DNA of 64,000 nucleotides from Candidatus Saccharimonadales bacterium (GTDB lineage Bacteria > Patescibacteriota > Saccharimonadia > Saccharimonadales > UBA4665): the NCBI GenBank assembly GCA_036388415.1, contig DASVRW010000002.1:727396-791395 (forward strand), given 5' to 3'. The notes under the pieces were generated by a model. That model worked only from the letters and a program-made list of their open reading frames with translations. It searched no databases and was not told where the DNA came from. Of this stretch, positions 17,417-26,012 are shown piece by piece. Position 1 is the first letter of the stretch, and every line of letters starts with the position of its first letter. Both the position numbers and the translations under genes were made by a program.

Positions 17417-18190
17417 CTATTTCTCATTTGGTAGGGTTTCCCATAGTTGCTCAAACAGCAATCGCTGCATTGCAGCCGCCCCCAGATCATCAACGATAAC
17501 ACCGTACGGCGTATCGTCACTGGTAATCGATATAGTAGCTACCTTTGATCCGTAGACGATCGTATAACTCGATATACTGCCCGATGGAGGTTCGGCAAGC
17601 CATTTGCGAGCTGCTTTTGGTGCCTCGTCGCCGCCTGCTCCAACGGCAATAACCTTGACGCGGATATCTTCGGCAACTCGCCGCTCAGTAAACTGAGGAA
17701 ATTCTTTATACAGATAGCGTCTCACCTGGCTGGAAGAATAAGCATAATACTCAGGGATATCGAGCATACGGCAAGTCTGCAGTACGTCTTTCAGAATCGT
17801 AGTTACGCCGCCGTCACCCTCATAATATTTGACGAGTGGGCGTCCTTCACTATGCGCTTGACGAGCCAACAGACCTGGAACAATTTTTTTGGCGTCTTCT
17901 GCTATATCCACCAGATCACGCCGTTTCTCACGGATGATGTCATATATTCTTTCGGGAGATTCAGCAGTGTATTGTTCACGTTTGCCATTTTGCTTGATAC
18001 TAACCAGCCCAAAAGTTGTCAATTTTTTTAGTGCATCGTAGGTGGTTCCGCGGTTTATCTCAGTCTCAGCAGCGATCTTACGGATCGAAGTCGATTCAAG
18101 ACGAAGTAAGGCCGCATAGGTAGCAGCTTCGTTCTCCGACAGCCCTAGATCAGTGAGGAGCGATATAATCGTTTGAGTGTCGTGGTGCAT
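17417..18190 (-). CDS. TrmB-family transcriptional regulator
   Basis: A 257-residue regulator. The N-terminal winged helix (LLTDLGLSENEAATYAALLRL, then IAAETEINRGTTYDALKKL and GLVSI) is the TrmB signature. A charged helical linker follows (about residues 85-115) and a C-terminal effector-like domain with VKYYEGDGGVTTIL and VIVDDLGAAAM. TrmB proteins in archaea sense sugars; CPR homologues are uncharacterised. Its promoter is one of the best in the window and lies in a 111-bp divergent region shared with the CofD/YvcK-family gene, making that gene and itself plausible targets. Confidence 0.88.
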   Translation of the reverse strand: MHHDTQTIISLLTDLGLSENEAATYAALLRLESTSIRKIAAETEINRGTTYDALKKLTTFGLVSIKQNGKREQYTAESPERIYDIIREKRRDLVDIAEDAKKIVPGLLARQAHSEGRPLVKYYEGDGGVTTILKDVLQTCRMLDIPEYYAYSSSQVRRYLYKEFPQFTERRVAEDIRVKVIAVGAGGDEAPKAARKWLAEPPSGSISSYTIVYGSKVATISITSDDTPYGVIVDDLGAAAMQRLLFEQLWETLPNEK

Positions 18191-18198
18191 AAAATGTA

Positions 18199-18227
18199 AT
18201 ACTATTGCTTAAATGTATTTTTGTCAA
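18199..18227 (-). promoter_or_regulatory. Consensus promoter of the TrmB regulator
   Basis: On the minus strand, a perfect TTGACA (-35, 18222-18227), a 17-nt spacer and TAGTAT (-10, 18199-18204), with the ATG 8 nt downstream. The message should be leaderless or nearly so. Confidence 0.72.
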
Positions 18228-18301
18228 TTTATTGTTGCCATTGTAGATTGTAATATGAGTATAAAGTGTTACAATATATTTGTAATACAGAAAACTATGT
18301 G

Positions 18302-19537
18302 ATGAAAGATATTGAACACATACCACATTTTGAGGGTGCCTTGACAGTCGGTATCTTGGGCGGTGGCACGGCTGGCAAAACAGCAGCTGGCTATATTGAT
18401 GCCGTCGAAGCTGGCTTAGTACCCGGTGTAGCGCATGCCGACGTATTTGTCGGTGTCGCTACTTGTGACGACGGCTCGGCGACGGGACGACTGCGCACAC
18501 TGTACAATACCCCGGCCACTGGTGATATTCGGCGATCAATCTCTGCACTCAGCATAAACCAAGACGCAGCTCAGGATTTTGAAAATCGGTTCAGCTTAGC
18601 ATCAACCGCTGATGACGTGCGCACGACTGCCGAGCAATTGATGGCCACTCTCAGTTACAGCAAACCGGCCGCCGACGGTGTGGATACGGCACGGATTATT
18701 GATATGACTGTCGAGCTTAGCCGTAATATTATCTCGCGGGATCCAAACGGTTTGATGGGCATTGCACTTGGCCATTTGGTCCTGACAGCCTTGACCCTCG
18801 AATCTGATCTCGATCAGGCCAGCCAGACGGCCGGAGACCTGATGATGACCCGCGCCGCGGTCATACCAGTATCATCAATACCCCATTACCTCAAACTACG
18901 TGATGGTGACAAAATTGTCATTGGCGAGCATATGATCGACACCGATTACACACTCGAACATCCGGAAGATTTCGATATTACCGCCTGCAGTGGACCCGAG
19001 GGAACCGACATGATAATCCCGACGACTCCCCGGTTACTCGATCGGCTTCGTACCGCTGATCAAGTCGCTATCGGCCCAGGCAGTTTCCTGACATCAACAC
19101 GAGCCGCCCTGCTCGGCGCTGGCACCTCAGAAGCCCTGCGCGAAATCAGCTTAGCGGACGACCGTGAGTTGTTCCTACTGGCCAATATAAAACTCGACGA
19201 CGAAACCAAAGATTGGACCGTTGCCAAATTTGCGCACGAACACACCAAGGCTATCGGTGGACCGCTCGACGCCGTTATCTGCAACAATGATATCGAAGAC
19301 CTCAGGAGTCCTGTTGTGTTTGACGAACATGATCTAACGACAAGTGGCGAGTTATACAAAGTCATTTCCCTGCCACTTCGTAAACTCAGCCATACGCCCA
19401 AAATTGCTGGTGACCCGCTGGCTCATCGACGTTCCGACGTCGAACACGACATGAATGCCGTTGCCATTGCCATGGGCGAGGAGCGGATGAAGAAACAGTC
19501 AGTCGCAGACAGCCAATACACCCGCGCTGCATCTTGA
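18302..19537 (+). CDS. CofD/YvcK-family protein
   Basis: A 411-residue protein with the hallmarks of the fold shared by CofD (2-phospho-L-lactate transferase of F420 synthesis) and YvcK/MgfK (UDP-GlcNAc-binding envelope factor): GILGGGTAGKT near the start, TCDDGSATGRLR, TGDIRRSISALS, MGIALGHLVLTAL and AIGPGSFLTSTRAALLG. The GDIR and GPGS motifs lean to the YvcK side. An in-frame start exists at 18266, but the ATG at 18302 immediately precedes the conserved domain; TACAAT at 18270-18275 could be its -10, leaving a leader of about 20 nt. A CofE-family gene lies only about 350 bp downstream, which makes a cofactor role worth considering. Confidence 0.8.
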   Translation: MKDIEHIPHFEGALTVGILGGGTAGKTAAGYIDAVEAGLVPGVAHADVFVGVATCDDGSATGRLRTLYNTPATGDIRRSISALSINQDAAQDFENRFSLASTADDVRTTAEQLMATLSYSKPAADGVDTARIIDMTVELSRNIISRDPNGLMGIALGHLVLTALTLESDLDQASQTAGDLMMTRAAVIPVSSIPHYLKLRDGDKIVIGEHMIDTDYTLEHPEDFDITACSGPEGTDMIIPTTPRLLDRLRTADQVAIGPGSFLTSTRAALLGAGTSEALREISLADDRELFLLANIKLDDETKDWTVAKFAHEHTKAIGGPLDAVICNNDIEDLRSPVVFDEHDLTTSGELYKVISLPLRKLSHTPKIAGDPLAHRRSDVEHDMNAVAIAMGEERMKKQSVADSQYTRAAS

Positions 19538-19633
19538 TTAACGTGTCGCCTCTCTCAACTCTATTTACCCAGTTATATATCTTATAGAACGACATAACTA
19601 AATGGTGTTGAATGGGGGTTATAAGGAGCATGT

Positions 19634-19906
19634 ATGGAAGCAAATCGTAGCACAGCCGGAAAATCTCGGTACCTGATTATACTCACCATACTGCTACTGC
19701 TTGTGGCAGGTGTTATAGTGGCGCGTGGTGCCTTGTCGAGCGTCGACAATCGAACGCAGCCAACTCAGCAAAGTCCGCGGACGACGAATCAAAACTCTAC
19801 CGAAAGTACAAACGGTTCAACTCAGGAAACCAATACGCCAAGCGACCGTACCGTACCAAGTCAATCCGGAGGCGAAGCCAACACTATTCTTAATCCTTCG
19901 CAGTAG
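19634..19906 (+). CDS. Single-pass membrane protein with Thr/Ser/Asn-rich tail
   Basis: A 90-residue protein: a short basic N-terminus, one hydrophobic helix (about residues 13-33) and a low-complexity Ser/Thr/Asn/Gln-rich tail likely to lie outside the cell. A good Shine-Dalgarno (AAGGAG, 7 nt before the ATG) supports the start. The last 17 bp overlap the convergent cofE-like gene. No family recognised. Confidence 0.55.
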   Translation: MEANRSTAGKSRYLIILTILLLLVAGVIVARGALSSVDNRTQPTQQSPRTTNQNSTESTNGSTQETNTPSDRTVPSQSGGEANTILNPSQ

Positions 19907-20666
19907 TATCAATTGACGGCTTGTGCCGCCCGCCGGGACGCCAGTCGGCTGTAGTCAAAAATGGCTGAAACAAATCAGTTTCGATCGACAGCGTCGTTTC
20001 GGCGAGTTGTTCAGCAGTTGGATCATGGTTCTCAAATTGAACGGTCGAAGCATCAGTCAATACGCAGAGCGGTGTTTGCTCAGCGCCTTCACCCATAGCC
20101 AGTACCGCAGCAGCCGCTATACCTTCTGCCACATTTGCCTGCGTGACGCCAAATGGCCGCCCGAAGATGTCGGGCTTACCTATGTAATTATTGAGCGCCG
20201 CAAAGCCACTGTGAGCCAGCGATATGCCTGTCGTTCCACGCCGGAGCGGCCTGGTCGTACTGTCTGTTATGACAACTCCAACTTCGCGTATATTGTGTTT
20301 ACGCAAAAGATGCGCGCGGACCTCATTAGCAGTCTGCTGCGAATTCCGCGGCCAAAGAATGTAATATCCTTCGCCGTTCGACTCATCTATACCGGCCATG
20401 GCGATAAGCGTATTGCCGACAATCGTAAAATGATGCCCGTATGCGCTAGCTTCTGCCGGCAAATACAGATCGGATTCACGCACCACTAAATCGGCTTTGC
20501 TAATATCATCATATGGAACGATACTGCCTTCACAGATTGACACGATTTTTGACGTAATGACGACAATGCTTTTCTCGGTCACAACGGGCAAGTATGTATC
20601 GAGTACATCATACAAAGTTTGCTGACTTGCAACAATTTTCGCTGTTTTTATAGCCGATATGATCAT
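19890..20666 (-). CDS. CofE-family ligase (coenzyme F420-0:L-glutamate ligase-like)
   Basis: A 258-residue protein of the CofE family, GTP-dependent enzymes that add gamma-linked glutamates to F420-0. Recognisable segments are VITSKIVSICEG, the metal/GTP region MAGIDESNGEGYYILWP, VVITDSTTRPLRRGTTGISLAHSGF, GRPFGVTQANVAEGIAAAAVLAMGEGAEQTPL. The length matches archaeal CofE. Whether this organism makes F420 is doubtful from this window alone: cofC, cofG and cofH are absent here. It may act on another substrate. It converges with the small membrane protein gene and lies divergent to a GAF-like gene. Confidence 0.85.
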   Translation of the reverse strand: MIISAIKTAKIVASQQTLYDVLDTYLPVVTEKSIVVITSKIVSICEGSIVPYDDISKADLVVRESDLYLPAEASAYGHHFTIVGNTLIAMAGIDESNGEGYYILWPRNSQQTANEVRAHLLRKHNIREVGVVITDSTTRPLRRGTTGISLAHSGFAALNNYIGKPDIFGRPFGVTQANVAEGIAAAAVLAMGEGAEQTPLCVLTDASTVQFENHDPTAEQLAETTLSIETDLFQPFLTTADWRPGGRHKPSIDTTAKD

Positions 20667-20731
20667 ATTCTGACGCGTCCTTGCCTGTCTTTGCGCTCAC
20701 TTGCTATCTACATCAGTGTATACTACAAGGG

Positions 20732-21289
20732 ATGGATCCTCGAGAGATTGATACATTAATCATGGAATGCGCGAAAAGTCTGGCTGTCGCGCATGACAAG
20801 CGTGACTTGTATCAGAAAATTGTAAATACACCGTTTATGTATAAGCGCGAAACCACGCTGCTTGGACTCGGCATCATCGTGCTCCTACTCAAAAACGACG
20901 ATCAGCATACGCTCGACCGTGTCGCCCTGTCCCGAACTGAACGCGCCCAGGGAGCTGTCCAAATATCGGTCAAAAAGTTTGAGGATATTCGCATCCCGCT
21001 GGATGCCAAAGAAAACATCCTGATCCACGCCCTCGATACTGACGAGTTCAAAATGATTACGGACTGGAAATATATGTTTATCCCAGCGCTGACAGCCCAG
21101 GAGGCGCGGCTGAACCAGGCCGGTGCCGCCATCGATTGCAGCGTCGTGTATCCGCTCAGCCGGCTTCCAGGCGGCGGCGTCATGATCTTTAGTTTCTTTG
21201 AACCTATGAGTACACTGACGGGCTTGCATCATCGTTTTATGCGCAGCTATGCCGACGCCTGCACGACAGCACTAAATGTTCTCAAGTAA
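20732..21289 (+). CDS. Hypothetical protein with GAF-like fold
   Basis: A 185-residue soluble protein. The C-terminal half follows the GAF rhythm (AGAAIDCSVVYPLSRLPGGGVMIF, then LHHRFMRSYADACTTAL), where a hydrophobic strand, a variable ligand loop and a final helix alternate. No catalytic output domain is present, so it may be a stand-alone ligand sensor. TATACT at 20719-20724 ends 7 nt before the ATG, which favours this start over one at 20681. Its 3' end overlaps the convergent methyltransferase-like gene by 18 bp. The fold call is tentative. Confidence 0.55.
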   Translation: MDPREIDTLIMECAKSLAVAHDKRDLYQKIVNTPFMYKRETTLLGLGIIVLLLKNDDQHTLDRVALSRTERAQGAVQISVKKFEDIRIPLDAKENILIHALDTDEFKMITDWKYMFIPALTAQEARLNQAGAAIDCSVVYPLSRLPGGGVMIFSFFEPMSTLTGLHHRFMRSYADACTTALNVLK

Positions 21290-22474
21290 TAAGGCTGACG
21301 CATACCTACTAACCCGTATGTTAGTCGCGCGTCCGTCCGTCCAGCTAAACAGGGTTTGAAAGCCTTTTTCAGGACATTTTTTATCATACGCCATCGTTTG
21401 ATACGGATAGGGTTCATCGGGCGGATGCCAGTTGTCCCTAAAATATATACCGCCCGGCCGTGATGGATCGGGTGTGCCAAATTCCTGTTCTAGCAAGACG
21501 CCATTCGGCGCTAAAGGCTGCAGGCAGTTATGCAGTATCCACTTTAGCATTTCGGGCTTATTTTTGTACGGATACCACCAGGTCGATCCAAATCCCAAAT
21601 CAAAACCACCATTTGGTATATACGGCAGGCGAACTTCTGCAGCTGCCATATCAATATTCCATGCAAATTCGACATCGTTCGTTTCCGCGGTCATCGATGT
21701 ATCAAAACGCTCCAAATTTGCAGGATTTCGCAGTTCTATTGGATAGTGTGAATTCGATCGTGTTCGGTGACTCCTCTCAGGAGTTGGCTCGGGCTGAATA
21801 TCAACGCCCAATATGCGGCCAAATTTTCTGCCAGGATTTGTGGAAGTTGCGATATGTATTTGGGATTCTACAAGCGCCTTGTCTCTTTCGGTTAGACTCG
21901 TATCTTCAAAACTAATTTTTTTGAGGCGTGAAAATTCCATGCGCATGGCGAGCTGCTTAACTCCGATGCCGATACTGGTACCGTAGTCAATCAGTGTTGG
22001 TGCTTCGCCAAAACGCTCACCGTAGACCGCTGCAGCCAGACATACGGCCTTATAGCGCCCGACGACGATGCTATCCAGCGGCTGCCCGACGTAATCATCG
22101 ATAAATTCCTTGCGTTTTACGGGGTCAGCGGCAATCTCTGTGATGACGCCACTCCACCGCTCCGGCTTATCATAGCTGTACGGGTAATCCGGGTCTTCGT
22201 AGCGAGGATACTGGAGAACGGCCAGTGCCTGTTTGATCCGGTGTGAAGTCGAGCTATCAAGCTGCGACATCGCCTGATCCATCATAGATCTGACATTGCC
22301 GTCAGGCTCAAGGTAGGCATCCCGCAGCCCTCTCGCAAAGCTAGCATAATATTCGTCATCGAGTGGCGGACTCTGCGCCAAGTCATCAAGCGTCCGTAAA
22401 AATCGCCGTTCGTTATCCGTCTGTACTGACGAACGCTCTGATTGTTGTCGTAGTGTAGGTATATGTTCGTTCAT
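21272..22474 (-). CDS. SAM-dependent methyltransferase-like protein
   Basis: A 400-residue protein. The N-terminal third is helical and polar (long runs of Asp, Ser and Arg). The middle holds a class I methyltransferase-like core: PTLIDYGTSIGIGVKQLA as motif I, GRILGVDIQPEP as the acidic motif II, FDLGFGSTWWYPYKN near motif IV, and PNGVLLEQEFGTP near motif V. The binding loop is YGTSIGIG rather than the usual GxGxG, so activity is uncertain. The start codon is embedded in a 12-bp inverted repeat, which suggests regulation. Substrate unknown. Confidence 0.6.
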   Translation of the reverse strand: MNEHIPTLRQQSERSSVQTDNERRFLRTLDDLAQSPPLDDEYYASFARGLRDAYLEPDGNVRSMMDQAMSQLDSSTSHRIKQALAVLQYPRYEDPDYPYSYDKPERWSGVITEIAADPVKRKEFIDDYVGQPLDSIVVGRYKAVCLAAAVYGERFGEAPTLIDYGTSIGIGVKQLAMRMEFSRLKKISFEDTSLTERDKALVESQIHIATSTNPGRKFGRILGVDIQPEPTPERSHRTRSNSHYPIELRNPANLERFDTSMTAETNDVEFAWNIDMAAAEVRLPYIPNGGFDLGFGSTWWYPYKNKPEMLKWILHNCLQPLAPNGVLLEQEFGTPDPSRPGGIYFRDNWHPPDEPYPYQTMAYDKKCPEKGFQTLFSWTDGRATNIRVSRYASALLLENI

Positions 22475-22507
22475 AGAGGTATTACAGGCTCAGCGATACC
22501 TCTATGA
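22471..22507. promoter_or_regulatory. 12-bp inverted repeat across the start codon of the methyltransferase-like gene
   Basis: TCATAGAGGTAT at 22471-22482 and its exact complement ATACCTCTATGA at 22496-22507 flank a 13-nt spacer. The left arm contains the minus-strand ATG (22472-22474). A TATCAT hexamer at 22504-22509 lies on the other arm, so the repeat spans the core promoter. It may be an operator, or an RNA hairpin masking the start if transcription begins further upstream. Confidence 0.55.
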
Positions 22508-22549
22508 TAGCAAATTGAGGCTAACTGCGTATAACAGAAACTGCTCAGG

Positions 22550-24010
22550 TTAACGGGCGTAGCGACCGAAGCCTCTGGCTGCACCATTTTGTGGCTTAAA
22601 CTTGCCACATCCAATTCCGTCAAAGTTGGGGTTAGCTTGAACTTTGAGTGAGGAGTCATCTACTTTAAACATTGCCTTGTATTTTTTCATGTTGTTCGTT
22701 TTAATTGCTTTGACCTGTTCCGGCGTTTTGCCTATCAGTTGCCTTTTGTTTTCGGGGACTGCGTAGGATACACCGGTTTTCATGTCGTTAGGCTTCGTGG
22801 TCGAGCGTCCGGCATAATTGCTTCGAGCGATGACCGTGTCGCCTCTACTTGCTCTATCGGCTATGCCTACAAGGTGTATGCCGACGGGGTTGTTTTCATC
22901 AACCATTTTAGCTGTAAGGTTTTTTTCGATCACCAATTTTGCGACCTTGCCAGCTGCAAGAATACCATGCCTAGCGTAAGCGGCTGTAGTGTGGTCAATC
23001 TTTATACCACTACCGCCATACTCAGGAACAGTTGGAGCACCAGCTCCAATCTTGATAGCGGATCCACTTGGCGCACCGTAAAGTATGTTACGACTCATAC
23101 GGCCATTAGAGTATTCCTTGAGTCTATTAGCTATATTTATATATACAAGGTGATGCCGATCCTGCTCCGCATACGTAAGCGTCTCGGGATGTTCTGGAGT
23201 ACTTGCGTCATGGACACAACTATTAGAGAAATTCCAATCTTTTGGGTTCTGTTTTCCGGAACTTATTGCGACCACAGCAAGAGCATGGACCCCTTTTGCG
23301 TTAAAGAATTCACTATCGACAATACTCCATTTTTTGCCCCCGGCCACCGCGAAAGCATGACTGCCCCGTCTGATTCCCTCAACACGGATATTACTAATTT
23401 TTAGATATTCAGGATTATTAAATGTAATGCCGCCACGAAGCAGTGCGGGTTTCTTTTTATCCAATGAGCTAATTGTGATCGGCTCATTTGAGGTACCTTT
23501 TAAGTCATTTATGACCATACCGCCGATGTCGTACGTACCTTTAGGGAATAGCAGCTTATCGCCAGGGTCAAGTCCTTGAATTACTTGTTTCACACTTCCC
23601 TGCTTCTTCGAGTAGACATGTCGTTCACCGGCTTCGGCTTTAGAAGCATTCATGACTGAAATACTTGTGAAGGCCGATAAAGCAAGCAGAGCGGCGCCAG
23701 CGCGGCGACCGAGACGACTTTTCGTACTACTTCGTTCAGCACCTGATCGTCTACGACCAGCCGAGACGATATGCACGTCTTCTGAAACATCGTGCGGTAC
23801 ATCGCTCGTATGTTGTAAATCATGGCTTTCAATAGCTTCGTTAACTGCTCGTTGATTTTTTATATCTGAGTTAACATTTTCTGTGGGGAATGGGCCATTC
23901 ATAAGGTCGATATTGGATAACTTAGTTGTAGCCTCAGAGGATAATAAAAAAGGAGAAGTAGTAAGAGGTTCGTCAATAACTGCGTATGGTGTATTTCGTG
24001 ATTCTTTCAT
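22550..24010 (-). CDS. Secreted right-handed beta-helix protein, paralogue A, with long N-terminal extension
   Basis: A 486-residue protein. About 100 polar residues, including KLSNIDL, precede an Arg-rich stretch (GRRRSG, RLGRRAG) and a hydrophobic segment (AALLALSAFTSISVMNAS) that ends in KAEAGER, a plausible signal-peptidase site. The remainder is a parallel beta-helix of the pectate-lyase-like superfamily: GDKLLFPKGTYDIGGMVI, EPITISSLDKKKPALLRGG, YLKISNIRVEG and further strand repeats. No lyase catalytic residues can be assigned. The start is fixed by TATTAT 7 nt before the ATG at 24010; the frame is open 36 nt further. Paralogue B is the next gene upstream. Probably a surface adhesin or glycan-binding or -cleaving protein. 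Confidence 0.75.
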   Translation of the reverse strand: MKESRNTPYAVIDEPLTTSPFLLSSEATTKLSNIDLMNGPFPTENVNSDIKNQRAVNEAIESHDLQHTSDVPHDVSEDVHIVSAGRRRSGAERSSTKSRLGRRAGAALLALSAFTSISVMNASKAEAGERHVYSKKQGSVKQVIQGLDPGDKLLFPKGTYDIGGMVINDLKGTSNEPITISSLDKKKPALLRGGITFNNPEYLKISNIRVEGIRRGSHAFAVAGGKKWSIVDSEFFNAKGVHALAVVAISSGKQNPKDWNFSNSCVHDASTPEHPETLTYAEQDRHHLVYINIANRLKEYSNGRMSRNILYGAPSGSAIKIGAGAPTVPEYGGSGIKIDHTTAAYARHGILAAGKVAKLVIEKNLTAKMVDENNPVGIHLVGIADRASRGDTVIARSNYAGRSTTKPNDMKTGVSYAVPENKRQLIGKTPEQVKAIKTNNMKKYKAMFKVDDSSLKVQANPNFDGIGCGKFKPQNGAARGFGRYAR

Positions 24011-24017
24011 AAGTTTT

Positions 24018-24046
24018 ATAATAGCATAAGCTGTATTATTTTGCAA
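24018..24046 (-). promoter_or_regulatory. Promoter of beta-helix paralogue A
   Basis: On the minus strand, TTGCAA (24041-24046), a 17-nt spacer and TATTAT (24018-24023), with the ATG 7 nt later. The spacer and -35 lie in a block duplicated upstream of paralogue B. Confidence 0.6.
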
Positions 24047-24119
24047 GTGTATTTTATAATTAGACTATAAAACAACATGCGTAATAGATATGCAACATTT
24101 TATTGCAGTATTGTAACAA
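24025..24119. repeat. 95-bp duplicated upstream block, copy A
   Basis: Aligns without gaps to 25661-25755 at 79 of 95 positions by my count. The distal 23 bp (ATTTTATTGCAGTATTGTAA and the next 3 bases) are identical. Both copies sit just upstream of the paralogous beta-helix genes, so the gene and its control region were duplicated together and the distal block may bind a shared regulator. Confidence 0.75.
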
Positions 24120-24218
24120 CGCCATTAAGTTTGAGACATTACTTAAGGCTTATAACGTATCTGCTTGCCGGCATTTAGCTTATCGGTGTATACCGTATGT
24201 ACTGTGTATGAAACTACG

Positions 24219-25613
24219 TTATCTAGGATGCTTGGCTAGGGCACCATAAGTCTGTCTAACTTTTACATTCGCTACTGCGCCAGAACAATTTACGCGTAAG
24301 CCAGGATTAGACGTGGCTTTGATATTAGTCTTATTGTCTATTCTGAATTTTTTTAAATATTCAGACATAGGTATTTTGACGGGTTTTTGCGGAGGGGGCG
24401 TTGCTACGACCGTATCGACACCGTAGGCATAATTTGCAGCTACTTTTGCGACTGATCCGTCCTTTACATCGGTAGTAATGTAATTCATATATATCGCGGC
24501 TGAGATATTTTTATCAAGGGCGCGGACTACGAGATTGCGCATCACGATATTGTGACGGGTTTCACCAGAGAACATAATGCCACGCTTAACCTCTGAAATT
24601 GTGTTATTGACAATTGTTATACCGCTCGCGCTCGGTGTCTTATTTGGAACTACAACACCATTCCTTTCAGTATATGGAGCACCAAATCCCACCTTTATAC
24701 CGGCTCCGGCAAATGCATGGAATATGATATTTCCTGAAATCAGCCCTTTTAGGCTTTGTCCTGTCCTGGGAGATCCTTCGTTGACATAGATATTATGTTT
24801 TCGATCAATCGACCCTTTGGCAGCGTCATGAATACAGTTATCGAGTACTTTCCAGTTTGAAGCAGGTCGCTTCGGCCCATACTTCGACGTAGAGATGGAA
24901 AGATTAGCATCGGCGCCTGTTTTGTTGGCGCCCGTGATTTCATTGTTTCTCACCGTAATGTGATTACCGCCGCCTATCGTTAGCGTGACGGAATTTTTTC
25001 GTGTGCCCAGCAACTTCAGATTATCGATCTGCGTATACTTAGAATCGTAGAGAGTGGTGTTGCCGACGAGTATAGGTTTGTTGCGAGGGTCCAGGGCAGT
25101 AATCCGAATTGGTTTTTTGGCAGTACCGGGGTGCATTCTTACGACCATACCGCCAATATAGTGCGGACCGCGAGGCAGACGCAGGGTATCTCCGGCACGC
25201 AGGTTGCCAATAGCAGACTTAACGGTTTGACCGGGCTTCAGTCGTCGTTCGGCAGCCTCCGCGCTTGAGGCATTTGATACTGAAATACCTGCAAATAGAG
25301 CGGTAGCCAATGCAGTACATACTAACCGGCGTCTGTTGCTGCTCGACGGTGTCTGAGATATGTTCGGATTTGCTGCTGCAAATGGTATACGTAGCTGCGG
25401 CGTGTGTAGACGCTCCATATCGTCTGGGCATGTAATATCTCCTGCAAAATTATCCGCAGAACCAGAACTGACTAATGAACTTGCAGTAACATCGCTTTGA
25501 ATAACCTCGGGGTCCCGTGCGTAGAATAATTCAAGATTTGTCAGCTTATTAGCTGGGTCGGTTAATGGTAGAAAAAGTGTTGGTGTAAGTGTCTCAGAAT
25601 TTGATGTCTTCAT
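24219..25613 (-). CDS. Secreted right-handed beta-helix protein, paralogue B, with long N-terminal extension
   Basis: A 464-residue paralogue of the gene downstream. The same plan is seen: about 95 polar residues with KLTNLELF, an Arg cluster (NRRRL), a hydrophobic segment (VCTALATALFAGISVSNAS) ending SAEAAER, and a beta-helix beginning GDTLRLPRGPHYIGGMVV, then PIRITALDPRNKPILVGN and a run of short strands (VRNNEIT, IVNNTISEV, VMRNLVVRA). Conservation of ISVxNASxAEA and of KLxNxxL in the leader shows that the extension is a shared element. ATG at 25613 is preferred; GTG at 25622 is in frame. There is no close -10, so a leader of some 50 nt is likely. Confidence 0.75.
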   Translation of the reverse strand: MKTSNSETLTPTLFLPLTDPANKLTNLELFYARDPEVIQSDVTASSLVSSGSADNFAGDITCPDDMERLHTPQLRIPFAAANPNISQTPSSSNRRRLVCTALATALFAGISVSNASSAEAAERRLKPGQTVKSAIGNLRAGDTLRLPRGPHYIGGMVVRMHPGTAKKPIRITALDPRNKPILVGNTTLYDSKYTQIDNLKLLGTRKNSVTLTIGGGNHITVRNNEITGANKTGADANLSISTSKYGPKRPASNWKVLDNCIHDAAKGSIDRKHNIYVNEGSPRTGQSLKGLISGNIIFHAFAGAGIKVGFGAPYTERNGVVVPNKTPSASGITIVNNTISEVKRGIMFSGETRHNIVMRNLVVRALDKNISAAIYMNYITTDVKDGSVAKVAANYAYGVDTVVATPPPQKPVKIPMSEYLKKFRIDNKTNIKATSNPGLRVNCSGAVANVKVRQTYGALAKHPR

Positions 25614-25660
25614 AGTATTCACGTAAACCGTGCCTCTTAATTAATAGTGTTGTTACATTA

Positions 25661-25755
25661 CATAAGCTGTATTAATATGCAAGACTATTTTCTAATCAGT
25701 CTTTAATACAACATGTTTAACAAATACACAATATTTTATTGCAGTATTGTAACAA
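25661..25755. repeat. 95-bp duplicated upstream block, copy B
   Basis: Counterpart of 24025-24119, same length and orientation relative to its gene. The -35-like TTGCAT and the following CAGCTTATG segment are retained, but the -10 region has diverged and moved away from the start codon. Confidence 0.75.
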
Positions 25756-25792
25756 GTTCTACTCAAAATAAAAACATCGAAATGCCTCGCCC

Positions 25793-25853
25793 GGCGATAT
25801 AGCGGAAATTGTCGTAAAAAGCCAGCCGTAGGATTAGGCGATATAGCGGAAAT
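25793..25853. repeat. Two 17-bp direct repeats in the intergenic region
   Basis: GGCGATATAGCGGAAAT occurs exactly at 25793-25809 and 25837-25853, 44 bp apart. They lie in the 400-bp gene-free stretch (25614-26012) between paralogue B and the next gene. Apart from these and the duplicated promoter block I see nothing else in that stretch. Confidence 0.6.
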
Positions 25854-26012
25854 AACCCCTGTGGAAAGTAGAAATTCTACTATACAATATGATGTTGTAA
25901 TATTCTATTGGTCGACCAACGGATCCAACCGAATTACGGCGCAGTTTATTATGGCTGTTAAATGCAAAAATAGCACATTCTGTAAATATACGACAAATTT
26001 GTTGAACCTCTA

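Noticed and set aside
19890-20666. Claiming complete F420 biosynthesis
   Set aside because: Only CofD-fold and CofE-fold genes are visible and the first leans to YvcK; the other genes needed are not in the window.
24219-25613. Interpreting the beta-helix proteins as active pectate or alginate lyases
   Set aside because: Only the repeat fold is recognisable; no conserved catalytic Asp/Arg/Lys arrangement could be assigned.
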